Shown piece by piece: positions 36,847 to 45,694 of a stretch of 47,684 nt of DNA. The notes under the pieces are model-generated. The model did not search any database. It had not been told where the DNA came from and saw only the letters and a list, made by a program, of their open reading frames with translations. The position numbers and the translations under genes are program-made. The stretch comes from a bacterium (GTDB taxonomy: Bacteria > Electryoneota > Electryoneia > Electryoneales > Electryoneaceae): NCBI GenBank assembly GCA_028278125.1, contig JANQEY010000233.1, positions 1 through 47,684 of the forward strand. The letters run 5' to 3'. Position 1 is the stretch's first letter; every line of letters begins with the position of its first letter.

Positions 36847-38028
36847 TTGGAACGCACTCTGCAAATTGCTCCTTTTGAATTGTGGTTAGGTGATCGTTCA
36901 ATATTTAACCGCCCTGCCGCTGCCATCCTCAATTCTCGTCAGTCAAAATACCCAATCGCTTCGGACAAATGGATAACGAGTACAATTGATGCTGTAACCT
37001 GGGCCTGCCGTAAAGATTACAGCATCCTGACAGGTTTCGGAATGAAAACATGGGAGCTGGTGTTATGGGCTTCCGGTGAAGTACTGGGACCTGTGATTGC
37101 GCTTGTCCCAGTGCCGGTGAACCTCTCTACTGCCGCTATCGGAATAAAGCTGCAATCTATACTGAAAAGCTTTAAACTGGTTCAACAGAACTGCCTGTTA
37201 ATCCCATATTTCGTTAAAGAGACTCAGACAGAACAAAAAGCTGAAATGCATCTCAGGGATGATTGGATCGTTAACAAAGCAGATGTTTTAGTCCCTGTTT
37301 CAGTCAGGAAAAAAGGCTATTTCGAGAATGTTCTCAATAATCAAGATCATGGAAAAGAGGTTATTTCCGATTTTCTGGAGGAATATTCTCCAAAAAAATA
37401 TTCCTTTCCTGATCCTCCTGCGTCTGAATCGGTGGAAAAATGTCTGTCTGGAATTGAGTGGAACTATATAACACACTGGACGAGATCGGTAAGTAGTCCC
37501 TGGCCGGGTGAATATGACGCCGATTACTACAGGGAATTAGCTACTGCTAATGGAGTCTATCCCAGGACAGCGTTCGACACCTTAAAGAATATACTTGGCG
37601 AAGGTATCATCAGGGCTACTTCCTGGAGAATGCCGGCAGCAAGACCAATGGTTTCACTTACGGAAAAACATCCCAAAGACATTGTTGATATCATGATATG
37701 GCGTTCGAAACTTGTACGACCGAACTTTGAATTCTACGGGATAGCTATCGAAAAAGAGGAACTTAAAAAATATGGAGCACGTCAGGTTATTTACGGAACT
37801 GTTGAAGATCGAAAATTATTAAGCCTGCAGGACAGGTTGTATTTCCAGACTCTATCAAAAAAGGGAGCAAACTGGCCTGAAGAAGAGGAATGGAGGTATA
37901 ACGGGAACCTTGAATTAACAGGAATTAACCCGGAAAAAATGATAGTTCTTGTCAGAAATTCCAGTGAAAAAGAAAAGATAGAAAAATCATACCCGATTAA
38001 AACTATAGCAGTTGAAGGTTCGGACTGA
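36847..38028 (+). CDS. Unrecognised two-part protein (Rossmann/SLOG-like + DUF2971/ART-like?)
   Basis: I do not recognise a full family match for this 393-aa protein. The first ~150 residues (WITSTIDAVTWACRKDYSIL..GFGMKTWELVLW..GPVIALVPV) have a Rossmann-like pattern reminiscent of SLOG/DprA-type nucleotide-binding domains. The last ~190 residues (from about 205) contain THWTR, ARPMVSLTE (about 265-273), FEFYGIAIEKEEL and ARQVIYG (about 311-317), and EEEEWR (345-350). This order recalls DUF2971 and related ADP-ribosyltransferase-like families, in which the late E-W-R motif is characteristic. Both assignments are tentative. The start is TTG at 36847. It follows the methyltransferase by 32 bases. 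A defence or RNA-repair-linked role is possible but unproven. Confidence 0.72.
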   Translation: MERTLQIAPFELWLGDRSIFNRPAAAILNSRQSKYPIASDKWITSTIDAVTWACRKDYSILTGFGMKTWELVLWASGEVLGPVIALVPVPVNLSTAAIGIKLQSILKSFKLVQQNCLLIPYFVKETQTEQKAEMHLRDDWIVNKADVLVPVSVRKKGYFENVLNNQDHGKEVISDFLEEYSPKKYSFPDPPASESVEKCLSGIEWNYITHWTRSVSSPWPGEYDADYYRELATANGVYPRTAFDTLKNILGEGIIRATSWRMPAARPMVSLTEKHPKDIVDIMIWRSKLVRPNFEFYGIAIEKEELKKYGARQVIYGTVEDRKLLSLQDRLYFQTLSKKGANWPEEEEWRYNGNLELTGINPEKMIVLVRNSSEKEKIEKSYPIKTIAVEGSD

Positions 38029-38043
38029 ATTACTGACGTAAAT

Positions 38044-38733
38044 CTATAATTGAATTACAGCCTGAAACGCCTTGTTTATGATTGTAGTATTTTTTGAAGC
38101 TTGTTCTCTGAACAGATCTCCCGAAAGTGGTTCACTAGTAATTCCGTTGCAGTAATTGTCGACCATGGCAATAATACAGTGGGGAATATTCAATTCATTT
38201 GCAAGTGTTGCTTCTGAAGCGCACGTCATTCCAACAACATCTGCAGCTGATGACAGCCATTTTATCTCAGCTTTTGTTTCAAAACGAGGACCGAGGGTTT
38301 CAGCGTAGATCCCATGGTCTAAAGGTTTAAGATCCGCGTTTTTTAAAGCTTCGAAAATGTTCTTCCGCCAACTGGCGGATATTTCCGGTACAGTAAAATG
38401 AAGTTTATCATTGTTAAACGTTGCCGGTTTGAAAGGAGCGAAATAATCATCAACCATTACCAAGGTTCCGGGATGTAAGTCAGCGCTGAGACTGCCAACT
38501 GAACCAAAGGAAATTATCCTCTGCACACCTGATCTTTTTAACGCTGACAGGTGTTTTTGATGGTTTATTCTATGTGGTGGCAATTCACCCTTTTTACCCT
38601 GCCGTGCAATAAATAAGGCATCGCCGGAGCCATAGACGGTGCATGAACCGTAGGGTGTAACTATCTGTTCTTTTTCACAGGATGTTAAAACATCACTCTT
38701 AACAAATGATGTCCCACCGATTATTCCCAGCAT
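38044..38733 (-). CDS. MTAP/PNP-family nucleoside phosphorylase
   Basis: A phosphorylase of the purine nucleoside / methylthioadenosine phosphorylase family, cleaving a nucleoside to base and sugar 1-phosphate. Family blocks are LGIIGGTSF at the start, ELPPHRINHQ (50-59), SFGSVGSL, ETLGPRFETKAEI (145-157), VVGMTCASEATLANEL (166-181) and VDNYCNG (191-197). Asn193 occupies the place where 6-oxopurine enzymes have Asn and MTA phosphorylases have Asp, so inosine/guanosine or methylthioinosine is more likely than MTA. The length of 229 aa is short for the family. AGGTGA precedes the ATG. It is the third gene of the addB-addA unit, 51 bases after addA. Confidence 0.88.
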   Translation of the reverse strand: MLGIIGGTSFVKSDVLTSCEKEQIVTPYGSCTVYGSGDALFIARQGKKGELPPHRINHQKHLSALKRSGVQRIISFGSVGSLSADLHPGTLVMVDDYFAPFKPATFNNDKLHFTVPEISASWRKNIFEALKNADLKPLDHGIYAETLGPRFETKAEIKWLSSAADVVGMTCASEATLANELNIPHCIIAMVDNYCNGITSEPLSGDLFREQASKNTTIINKAFQAVIQL

Positions 38734-38784
38734 ATAATCACCTGATAAACCAATATGTGTTCTATCTATTCTATCGTTACTAAT

Positions 38785-41700
38785 TCATTTTACTGTTGCA
38801 AGCATCGATCTTAATCCAGTAGACAATGACATAATATTTTTCCTGTATTTTTCTTCTTCACCCGGTATATCCGCTACGTCATAGACGACGCCAGGTGCGA
38901 TGAAAACCAGCTTTTTCATTACAGAATCAACCTTCCACGCTTTCTTCAATGCCAGGCCGTAAAGTCTTAACTGGTGATCATATCCTTCTTTTGCAATCAG
39001 CTTTTCAATATTATCCTTCGGAATATCATTTGTTTTATAATCAATTACGGTAATGCCTGTTTCATTCTTGACGACGAGATCTATTCGACCTTTCATGATT
39101 ACATTCTCTAACCTGAGTTGTATCGGAAACTCCCTGAGTGCGTATAGATCATAATTATGAAGCCCGATTTTTCTACCATTTTCCAGCAATTGTTCAATCT
39201 TTTTCTGAATACCGGGAATTTCACCCTGGTCAATATCGAATCTTCTTACTAAACTTGAAAATTCGTTTTTTATCTCTTCCCAACTACATCCCGGGCCAAA
39301 CAACTGGTAAATATTGTGCAGTATGTTCCCGATTATGACAGCAGTTTCCGGATTATTGCCTGAACCGGTTTCTGTTGCGACATATAATTCCTCATCTTTC
39401 TCGTCACCACCAGCATTTGAATCAAGCAATGATAATAATTTCTCATCTGTGGGATTAGCTACATACCCGGCGAAAATCGTAATCGGAATAATCAGTTTGT
39501 CCTTTTCCGGAGGAGGTGAAAGGTTTACAGATGGATCGATACCCTCTTCCAATTCCGGCCAGGGATCAAGATAGTTTCGAATTTTACTTTTTGGAGATAA
39601 TCCTGCCTGTTTACTTTCTTCATCGTTAATATTGGTCAACAGAATATTATCATCGGGACATGTAAGTGATCTTTCTTCCTTATCATATCGAAGATCGAAC
39701 GCATTAATCCAGTTGAACAGGTGGCTCATCTCGCTGGCTTTTATGTCCTTACTTTTCTTCAGCGGGATTTTTGTGGTCAAAAGTAGTTTGTCTTTCGCAC
39801 GGGTGGCTGCCACATACATAAGTCTCTTTATCTCAGCTTTGGTTTCCAGCGGCGACAACTCATTTTCCATTAACCTTAAATAATGGGTATTGTCATCCTT
39901 TGGGACTAAATCCTTAAGAATTGGGTATGTGAACGGGTAATATTCATCAAATTCTACCAGGATGTTACCTCGTTCCTTCGTTTTGGTTGAGCTTGAATCA
40001 AGATCAGTCAGGATTACAAATGGGAACTCCAATCCCTTTGCGCCATGTATAGTTAGAACACGGACGCAATCGTCGTAACTGTCAAATATATCCTCATCAA
40101 TTCCTTCGTCTTCATATTTTGCTAATTCATCCAGGTGTTCACTTACTTCTCTGATTGTTACAATTCCCGTTTCTCCCATATCCCTGGTGCGGGAAATCAA
40201 GTGGTAAATATTGTCTATCCTTCGTTTTCCATCCCTGCCAACAGAGTATGCCGCTAAAGCACCACTTTCAACATTTGCATATAGCAATAGCTCTGAAGGA
40301 GTTAATTGACTTGCCTTTTGCTGTAAATCCTGCCAGAACCTGAGAGAATAATTCAGCAATTGAATTTCCCTGTTGCTGAAACAATTATCAGGCCATTCAT
40401 CAGGATAATTTCCTTCAGCCAGTTTTGACCAAGCCTTCTCAACGGACTGTTTCTTAAACCAGATTGCTGCGACAACATTGTCGGGAAGATTCATGAATGG
40501 ACTTCTCATTACACCCGTCAAGGCAATTTTATCCCTGGAATCTGCGAGAGCCGCCAGCAGGTTCATTTGGTCACGAACTTCCTGGTTATCGAAAAACTTT
40601 GATGCCTTTCCCACGATAAAGGGTATAGCATAATCGTTTAAAGCCTTCAACAGCTGGAATATCTTCGTTCTCGTGGGGATGAGGATTGCTATATCCGAGG
40701 CATTGAAACCATCACCTGTTTGTGTTTTTTTATCCAGCTCCTGCCTTATCCTGCTAGCGATATACCTGTAAATATCATTATCCGGTTTTTCAATCCCGTA
40801 AGCGAATTCACATGCATTTCCGACTCCAGGATAATCTCCTTTTCCAACCTTCAGTGGTTGAGGATCAGCTTCAAAGGAATATCTTTGCTTATTATCCGGT
40901 TTCAGCAATCTGTCGAACGCAACGTTTAACGGGTTAATCAAGTTCGAACTGGATCTGAAGTTTTCCCTCAATACAATACAATTTGTATCATCATTAGGGG
41001 TGGCTGAATCATCAGAGAACAGCTCCCTTGCCTGGTTAACAACAGTTACATTCGCATTCCTGAATCCGTAGATAGACTGCTTTTCATCACCAACAAGAAA
41101 CAGCTTGTTTTTGTCCGGTTCGCCATCATCACGAAGAACAAGTAGCCTGAAGATTTCCCATTGAATATTTGATGTATCCTGGAATTCATCAATTAGCAGG
41201 AATTTTATCGATGAATTGATCTCACGCCTTATATGCGGGTATTTCAGCAGGAGGTACAGTGCATACTGCTCCAGTTCGTTGTAGGTGATTCTTGTTGGCG
41301 GACTGGAATCATCGAGGAAAAGGGGCAGGGCAAAACGTGACAAAGATTTCAGAAGACCTATGAATTCGTCATAATTGTAGTTCACTACTCCAGGCATTTC
41401 ACCTGAAATTATGTTATTCAACTTCAAGTGTAACAGGTTTATATATTCCCTGACACGCACCGGATCTTTGCTAATAATCTCAAGGGCGTTCTGGAAGGGT
41501 ATATCGGAAAGAATATTCCTTAAAAGTTCTTCGATATTATCCCGCTTTTCGAGTACTTCAAGCAGTGATCTTAAATCAGGATCATGATCAATTGATTTTT
41601 GCTGAATATAGTCACGTATTTTACCAAGATTCTCGTAGTTGACTGCACCCTCGACAGCAAATGCCGGATCTACTCCTGCTTCGAAGGGATAGGCTCGTAA

Positions 41701-42027
41701 AATCGTAGAGCAAAGGTTATGAATAGTCCCTATTCTTGATCCGTTAAATAATTCAAGCTGTCTCTGCCAATACTCCTCCCTACCCTGGTCATTCTGCAGT
41801 TTATATTCAATGTTCTCATAAACCTTGCCTTCAAGCTGTGCAGCAGCTTTACGTGTAAAGGTGACAGCAACAATTTCGCCGGGATTCGCTAAACCTTCTT
41901 CCAGTATTCTGACATACCTCAATGCAAGGACGGTAGTTTTTCCTGATCCCGCACCAGCCAGTACAACCTTGCCGCTGGACAGATCCAGCGCCTTTTCCTG
42001 GGATTCTGTCAGCTTAAAGCCGTTCAA
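38785..42027 (-). CDS. addA: AddA-type helicase-nuclease subunit
   Basis: ATP-dependent helicase and nuclease of the AddAB double-strand-break repair complex. The helicase motifs are a Q-motif Gln10, Walker A GAGSGKT (25-31), VAVTFTRKAAAQLE, LLIDEFQDTSNIQWE (motif II), LRENFRSS, VRVLTIHGAKGLEFPFVIL (motif V) and LMYVAATRAKDKLLLT (motif VI). A C-terminal PD-(D/E)XK nuclease follows, with RIDLVV...ITVIDYKTND. The length of 1080 aa fits AddA. The start is TTG at 42027, overlapping the addB stop (TTGA) and preceded by GGAGA, so translation is coupled. Its partner AddB is encoded just upstream. Confidence 0.95.
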   Translation of the reverse strand: MNGFKLTESQEKALDLSSGKVVLAGAGSGKTTVLALRYVRILEEGLANPGEIVAVTFTRKAAAQLEGKVYENIEYKLQNDQGREEYWQRQLELFNGSRIGTIHNLCSTILRAYPFEAGVDPAFAVEGAVNYENLGKIRDYIQQKSIDHDPDLRSLLEVLEKRDNIEELLRNILSDIPFQNALEIISKDPVRVREYINLLHLKLNNIISGEMPGVVNYNYDEFIGLLKSLSRFALPLFLDDSSPPTRITYNELEQYALYLLLKYPHIRREINSSIKFLLIDEFQDTSNIQWEIFRLLVLRDDGEPDKNKLFLVGDEKQSIYGFRNANVTVVNQARELFSDDSATPNDDTNCIVLRENFRSSSNLINPLNVAFDRLLKPDNKQRYSFEADPQPLKVGKGDYPGVGNACEFAYGIEKPDNDIYRYIASRIRQELDKKTQTGDGFNASDIAILIPTRTKIFQLLKALNDYAIPFIVGKASKFFDNQEVRDQMNLLAALADSRDKIALTGVMRSPFMNLPDNVVAAIWFKKQSVEKAWSKLAEGNYPDEWPDNCFSNREIQLLNYSLRFWQDLQQKASQLTPSELLLYANVESGALAAYSVGRDGKRRIDNIYHLISRTRDMGETGIVTIREVSEHLDELAKYEDEGIDEDIFDSYDDCVRVLTIHGAKGLEFPFVILTDLDSSSTKTKERGNILVEFDEYYPFTYPILKDLVPKDDNTHYLRLMENELSPLETKAEIKRLMYVAATRAKDKLLLTTKIPLKKSKDIKASEMSHLFNWINAFDLRYDKEERSLTCPDDNILLTNINDEESKQAGLSPKSKIRNYLDPWPELEEGIDPSVNLSPPPEKDKLIIPITIFAGYVANPTDEKLLSLLDSNAGGDEKDEELYVATETGSGNNPETAVIIGNILHNIYQLFGPGCSWEEIKNEFSSLVRRFDIDQGEIPGIQKKIEQLLENGRKIGLHNYDLYALREFPIQLRLENVIMKGRIDLVVKNETGITVIDYKTNDIPKDNIEKLIAKEGYDHQLRLYGLALKKAWKVDSVMKKLVFIAPGVVYDVADIPGEEEKYRKNIMSLSTGLRSMLATVK

Positions 42028-45000
42028 TTGTTATCTCCATCGGAAATACTCTTGAATTCCTGGAAGCCAAGACTATAGACTTTGTCCAGGAATTCTTTCC
42101 CCAGGGAATCCTCTCGTTGGTGAAAAATATTGATATCACGCCTGCAGATATTAAAAAACGGGCAATAATTCTGTTTTGGCGATGAATTGCATAGTTTATA
42201 ATGCTGGCTCAGGGGATGATGAAAACGTCCTTCCCTGATTGCTTCTTGAATTTTTACTATCCGTTCAACAAGGTCTTCCTTATTCAATTCATGATCTTTT
42301 CGAGGCCATTTACCGGTTTTGCTCACTTTACCTTCATTCCGGATGTGATAATAGCACGCGAAGTCAATATTCTCGGAATCAATACTATGATCCGCGAGGT
42401 ATTTTTCCAGTGCAATCGTATAAACAAACAGTTGGAAGCTCAAACCATCCTTGACATCCTTCAAAGTAGAAAGCGAAGATCCTCCAACTTTATAATCCCA
42501 CACTCTCCACTTGCCTTTATCCGACAATGAAATCCGGTCAATTATACCGGAAAGTGAAACTTCATTCCCTTCATTTGAAACAGAGAACTTGCCACCAATA
42601 AACTCATTATCCTCTACGCCCGTTTGGGTGCCAAATCCCACCTCGGTGAATTTTATTGTTTCACCGGGAAGTTCCTTTATTTCAAATTTTAGAACGGCAC
42701 CGAGTATGCCAACTTCACCTCTAATATCAGCTAAACCGGCCAGGATTTTCTCTTTCTGATATTCCCAGAAAAGATTATCGAAAGGATAATTCTTAAAAAG
42801 TTTTCCGGCTATTTCCAGCATCAACTTCACGGTCAGATCGGGATCCTCGGAGATAGAAGGTTCCGGGTGCAATTCTTCGCCTAACCGTTCCACTAAAGTT
42901 GAAAGAATACTGTGAACAAGGGATCCTTTCTGCCGGGCGTCAATATCATCTATCAATTCGGGTTTCTCATCCAGTTTAAGGACATCCCCGAAAAGGTATC
43001 TCAACGGGCATTTAGCGTAGGAATCCAAACGACTGGCTGATAAAGGTTTTGATATTACCCGGTCACTTATAATTTTTCCAATTTTTGAGCTGCCAATATA
43101 TCCCTCAAATTTACTCAATGTTTCCGGCTGATTCCTGAGGAGTTGAATCCGTATGGCATTATAAGCCTGTGACCATTTTGAGCCGAATCTATCGGTAACC
43201 TGATCGTTGTACAGGGCAGCGGACAATCTTCTTCTTCCCCGTTCAAATAACTCATGTGAATCGAGGTCAGAACCTGAAGCAGGAAGTAGGTCAAGGGGCG
43301 AATAGAAATTTTTATCTTGAGGAAAACCGGAAATCTTCAAGCCGGCATTGATTAAAGATTTTATAACTGGACTGATTGTTTCACCTGAAGTACCGTCAAT
43401 CCTGCAGGGTGCGGATAACCAGAGATTTTCTGCGGATAGTATAGTCTCCAGCATTAACGCACGGCTCTCTGCCAGGTAATCATGTTTAATTTGTGAGTTC
43501 GCGGAAAACGGCTCGAGCAGATCCACGGGTGTACTACGTGGCCATTTTTTTGACGATAATCCGAGGAAAAATATGTGTTCTGTTCGTTGCCCACGGATGT
43601 CCAACGGTCCCGTAACATTGATACCACCACGAAATTTCGAATCTGTTCTATACCGCTTTTCCTTGAGTGAAATTTTCAGTAATTCACTATACCGTTTAAG
43701 ATGGCATTTTTGGACACCGGAAATCCGAAGTGAACGATCAACCAGTTTCAGGACAAGATTGAAAGAACTCCAAACCTGTTGTATTTCCAGATCATTATCG
43801 AATCTTTGGTTCAGTTCCGACCGGTTAAAATCTGCAATATTCAGTTTAAAAAGTAGATCCAGCATCCATTTTTTAATCTCTTCCGGGTTGTTTTCTGGCT
43901 TAAATTTAAGGATGTCTTTTGCCAGGATTTCAAACTCCCGGTAAGCCTCTCTGATCCATGCCGTTAAGTTCTCTTCTATCTCTATCGGACAATCAGAAAT
44001 AATATCTTTATCTGAAGAAGTAAGACCGGAACTGCCAGGTTGCTGGTAATCAAAGACCAGTTTTTTCAGCGGTTTTGACCAGGTTTCATTGAGATCGTTT
44101 GAACCACCGGAAATACGTGCGATTTTCAGCAGGGTATCAAGGTAGGTGACTTTATCTATTGAGTTGAGATTTTTTCCATAAGACGCATAGGGATTTGTCA
44201 GGACAGAGATAACATCATCCGCCGGCAGTTTTCGAGACTTCAGCTGAAACAATTGTAATACCAGGTGGATTAACGGATGAGTAGCAAGCGATTTACCAAG
44301 CCTGATATCAGAAGTTAGCCCAAAATATGGAAAAATCTCCTCGATGAGAGTTGAATATTCTTTCAGGTCGGTACAGACAACAGACACCTGGTTTTCGGTC
44401 AAATTTCTGATCCTTTGCAGTTCAGCAATTTTCCCGGCCACCGCCTTTACCTCCTCAACCTGGTTTCTGAATCCTTCGAGGTAAATTTGAGTTTTATCCA
44501 GCTTATCCTGGTTAATCTTTTCTGTAGTGAAGAGTACGTTCGCTAACTTTGATCTTCGTTCTGAAGAGGGGATAGTTTTTTCTTTTATGGTTGGATTCTT
44601 TTTCCATCTCTGGTAGTCATTTTCACCCAGCTTTAACGCCGGGCCGGGATTGGTAAGATAATCAACCAGGACAATCGTTTCCTGAACTTTACTGCTTAGT
44701 TTTGAAATTAAATCGTTTAAAGAGCTGGCCTGTGGACCGAGTGTATCAATTACAAGTAACTCCGGACCGTTTTTAGGGGAACCATTTAACCGCACTGAGG
44801 CAAATGATGGAAGGGCGGCTATATCAACCAGGTTTTCATCATTCAGCAAATCCTGGTAACGATCAAAGATTTCAACCATCCAGGGATATTTTGATCTGAG
44901 CTTCGATCTTAGAGATTTTTCCTCCTGAACCTGTTCCCAGTAATAAACCGTCTTTTTTATCCAACCCGGACTGGAATATGATCCAAGATTTGATACCCTG

Positions 45001-45302
45001 GTCACATCCTGAAAAATCTGCTGGAAAAGGAGTTCACGTACATCGGTGTCTACGGTTGGTTGTGATATCCCTGAAGCTTCGAGGACAAATCCGGCAAGTT
45101 TTCCAACAGGCATAACTTCAATCCCGGCGATAACCCCCCCGGAGAATTCGTGCAGAGATGTTTCTATCCTCTCAACACGTCTGATTGTATCTACCACATA
45201 CCAGGTTAATCTACCAGATGCTGAAGTATTCAGTACTCTATCAAGTAACTTGACTTTCCTACCGGAACCCGGCAGTCCAGTCCATAATTCGATCGATCCC
45301 AT
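42024..45302 (-). CDS. addB: AddB-type nuclease subunit
   Basis: Second subunit of AddAB, with an inactive-looking helicase fold and a C-terminal nuclease. The N-terminus is a Walker A-like loop GLPGSGRKVKLL, in which the usual Lys-Ser/Thr is Arg-Lys. The nuclease shows GIIDRISL... and VWDYKVGG. Four Cys that could hold an iron-sulfur cluster are present: one in YAKCPLRYLFG and three in KLCNSS...YCPFFNICRRD. The C-x5-C end is canonical, but the preceding Cys is separated by 8 residues instead of 2. The frame is open to 45452; the ATG at 45302 fits the start of the conserved domain, giving 1092 aa. It overlaps addA. Confidence 0.9.
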   Translation of the reverse strand: MGSIELWTGLPGSGRKVKLLDRVLNTSASGRLTWYVVDTIRRVERIETSLHEFSGGVIAGIEVMPVGKLAGFVLEASGISQPTVDTDVRELLFQQIFQDVTRVSNLGSYSSPGWIKKTVYYWEQVQEEKSLRSKLRSKYPWMVEIFDRYQDLLNDENLVDIAALPSFASVRLNGSPKNGPELLVIDTLGPQASSLNDLISKLSSKVQETIVLVDYLTNPGPALKLGENDYQRWKKNPTIKEKTIPSSERRSKLANVLFTTEKINQDKLDKTQIYLEGFRNQVEEVKAVAGKIAELQRIRNLTENQVSVVCTDLKEYSTLIEEIFPYFGLTSDIRLGKSLATHPLIHLVLQLFQLKSRKLPADDVISVLTNPYASYGKNLNSIDKVTYLDTLLKIARISGGSNDLNETWSKPLKKLVFDYQQPGSSGLTSSDKDIISDCPIEIEENLTAWIREAYREFEILAKDILKFKPENNPEEIKKWMLDLLFKLNIADFNRSELNQRFDNDLEIQQVWSSFNLVLKLVDRSLRISGVQKCHLKRYSELLKISLKEKRYRTDSKFRGGINVTGPLDIRGQRTEHIFFLGLSSKKWPRSTPVDLLEPFSANSQIKHDYLAESRALMLETILSAENLWLSAPCRIDGTSGETISPVIKSLINAGLKISGFPQDKNFYSPLDLLPASGSDLDSHELFERGRRRLSAALYNDQVTDRFGSKWSQAYNAIRIQLLRNQPETLSKFEGYIGSSKIGKIISDRVISKPLSASRLDSYAKCPLRYLFGDVLKLDEKPELIDDIDARQKGSLVHSILSTLVERLGEELHPEPSISEDPDLTVKLMLEIAGKLFKNYPFDNLFWEYQKEKILAGLADIRGEVGILGAVLKFEIKELPGETIKFTEVGFGTQTGVEDNEFIGGKFSVSNEGNEVSLSGIIDRISLSDKGKWRVWDYKVGGSSLSTLKDVKDGLSFQLFVYTIALEKYLADHSIDSENIDFACYYHIRNEGKVSKTGKWPRKDHELNKEDLVERIVKIQEAIREGRFHHPLSQHYKLCNSSPKQNYCPFFNICRRDINIFHQREDSLGKEFLDKVYSLGFQEFKSISDGDNN

Positions 45303-45472
45303 GTTCAAAAGGTAGCATCTTATATTGGTATAAAAAACAGGTCGGGTGCTGAACGGCAAATTCTTCTGTGGGTCATATTGACGGTTTACCTGTATTCCCG
45401 GTCTTCTCATCACTTGCGACACGATGTAGCGAATAATACCTTTCGGAATCACGCTTTCAAAGGAGATTTTCC

Positions 45473-45694
45473 ATGTTTATCGTTGACCTTGACAACAAAG
45501 TCGTTCACGACCAGTCACGCCCACAGTATGAATGCCAGATTACCAAGATTCCAAAGGAAAGCAGGAAAAAACTATTTACCGTTGACGGGATGAAACGATT
45601 TCTCGATGATCCTATTAATAAAGAATACAATGCCTGCAAGTATTGTATGCCTGATCAACACCAGTTTGACATGACGAGTATCTTCAAGTCGTGA
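45473..45694 (+). CDS. Small conserved-looking Cys-containing protein
   Basis: A 73-aa protein of unknown function, hydrophilic and without a signal peptide. It begins with a short acidic strand (MFIVDLDNKVVHD) and has a C-terminal CKYCMPDQH segment whose CxxC pair could bind zinc or act in redox. A further Cys lies near residue 21. The start is very well supported by AAAGGAGA upstream. Its stop overlaps the ATG of the eIF2B-like gene by one base (TGATG), so the two are coupled. It is too short to place by family from sequence alone. Confidence 0.8.
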   Translation: MFIVDLDNKVVHDQSRPQYECQITKIPKESRKKLFTVDGMKRFLDDPINKEYNACKYCMPDQHQFDMTSIFKS

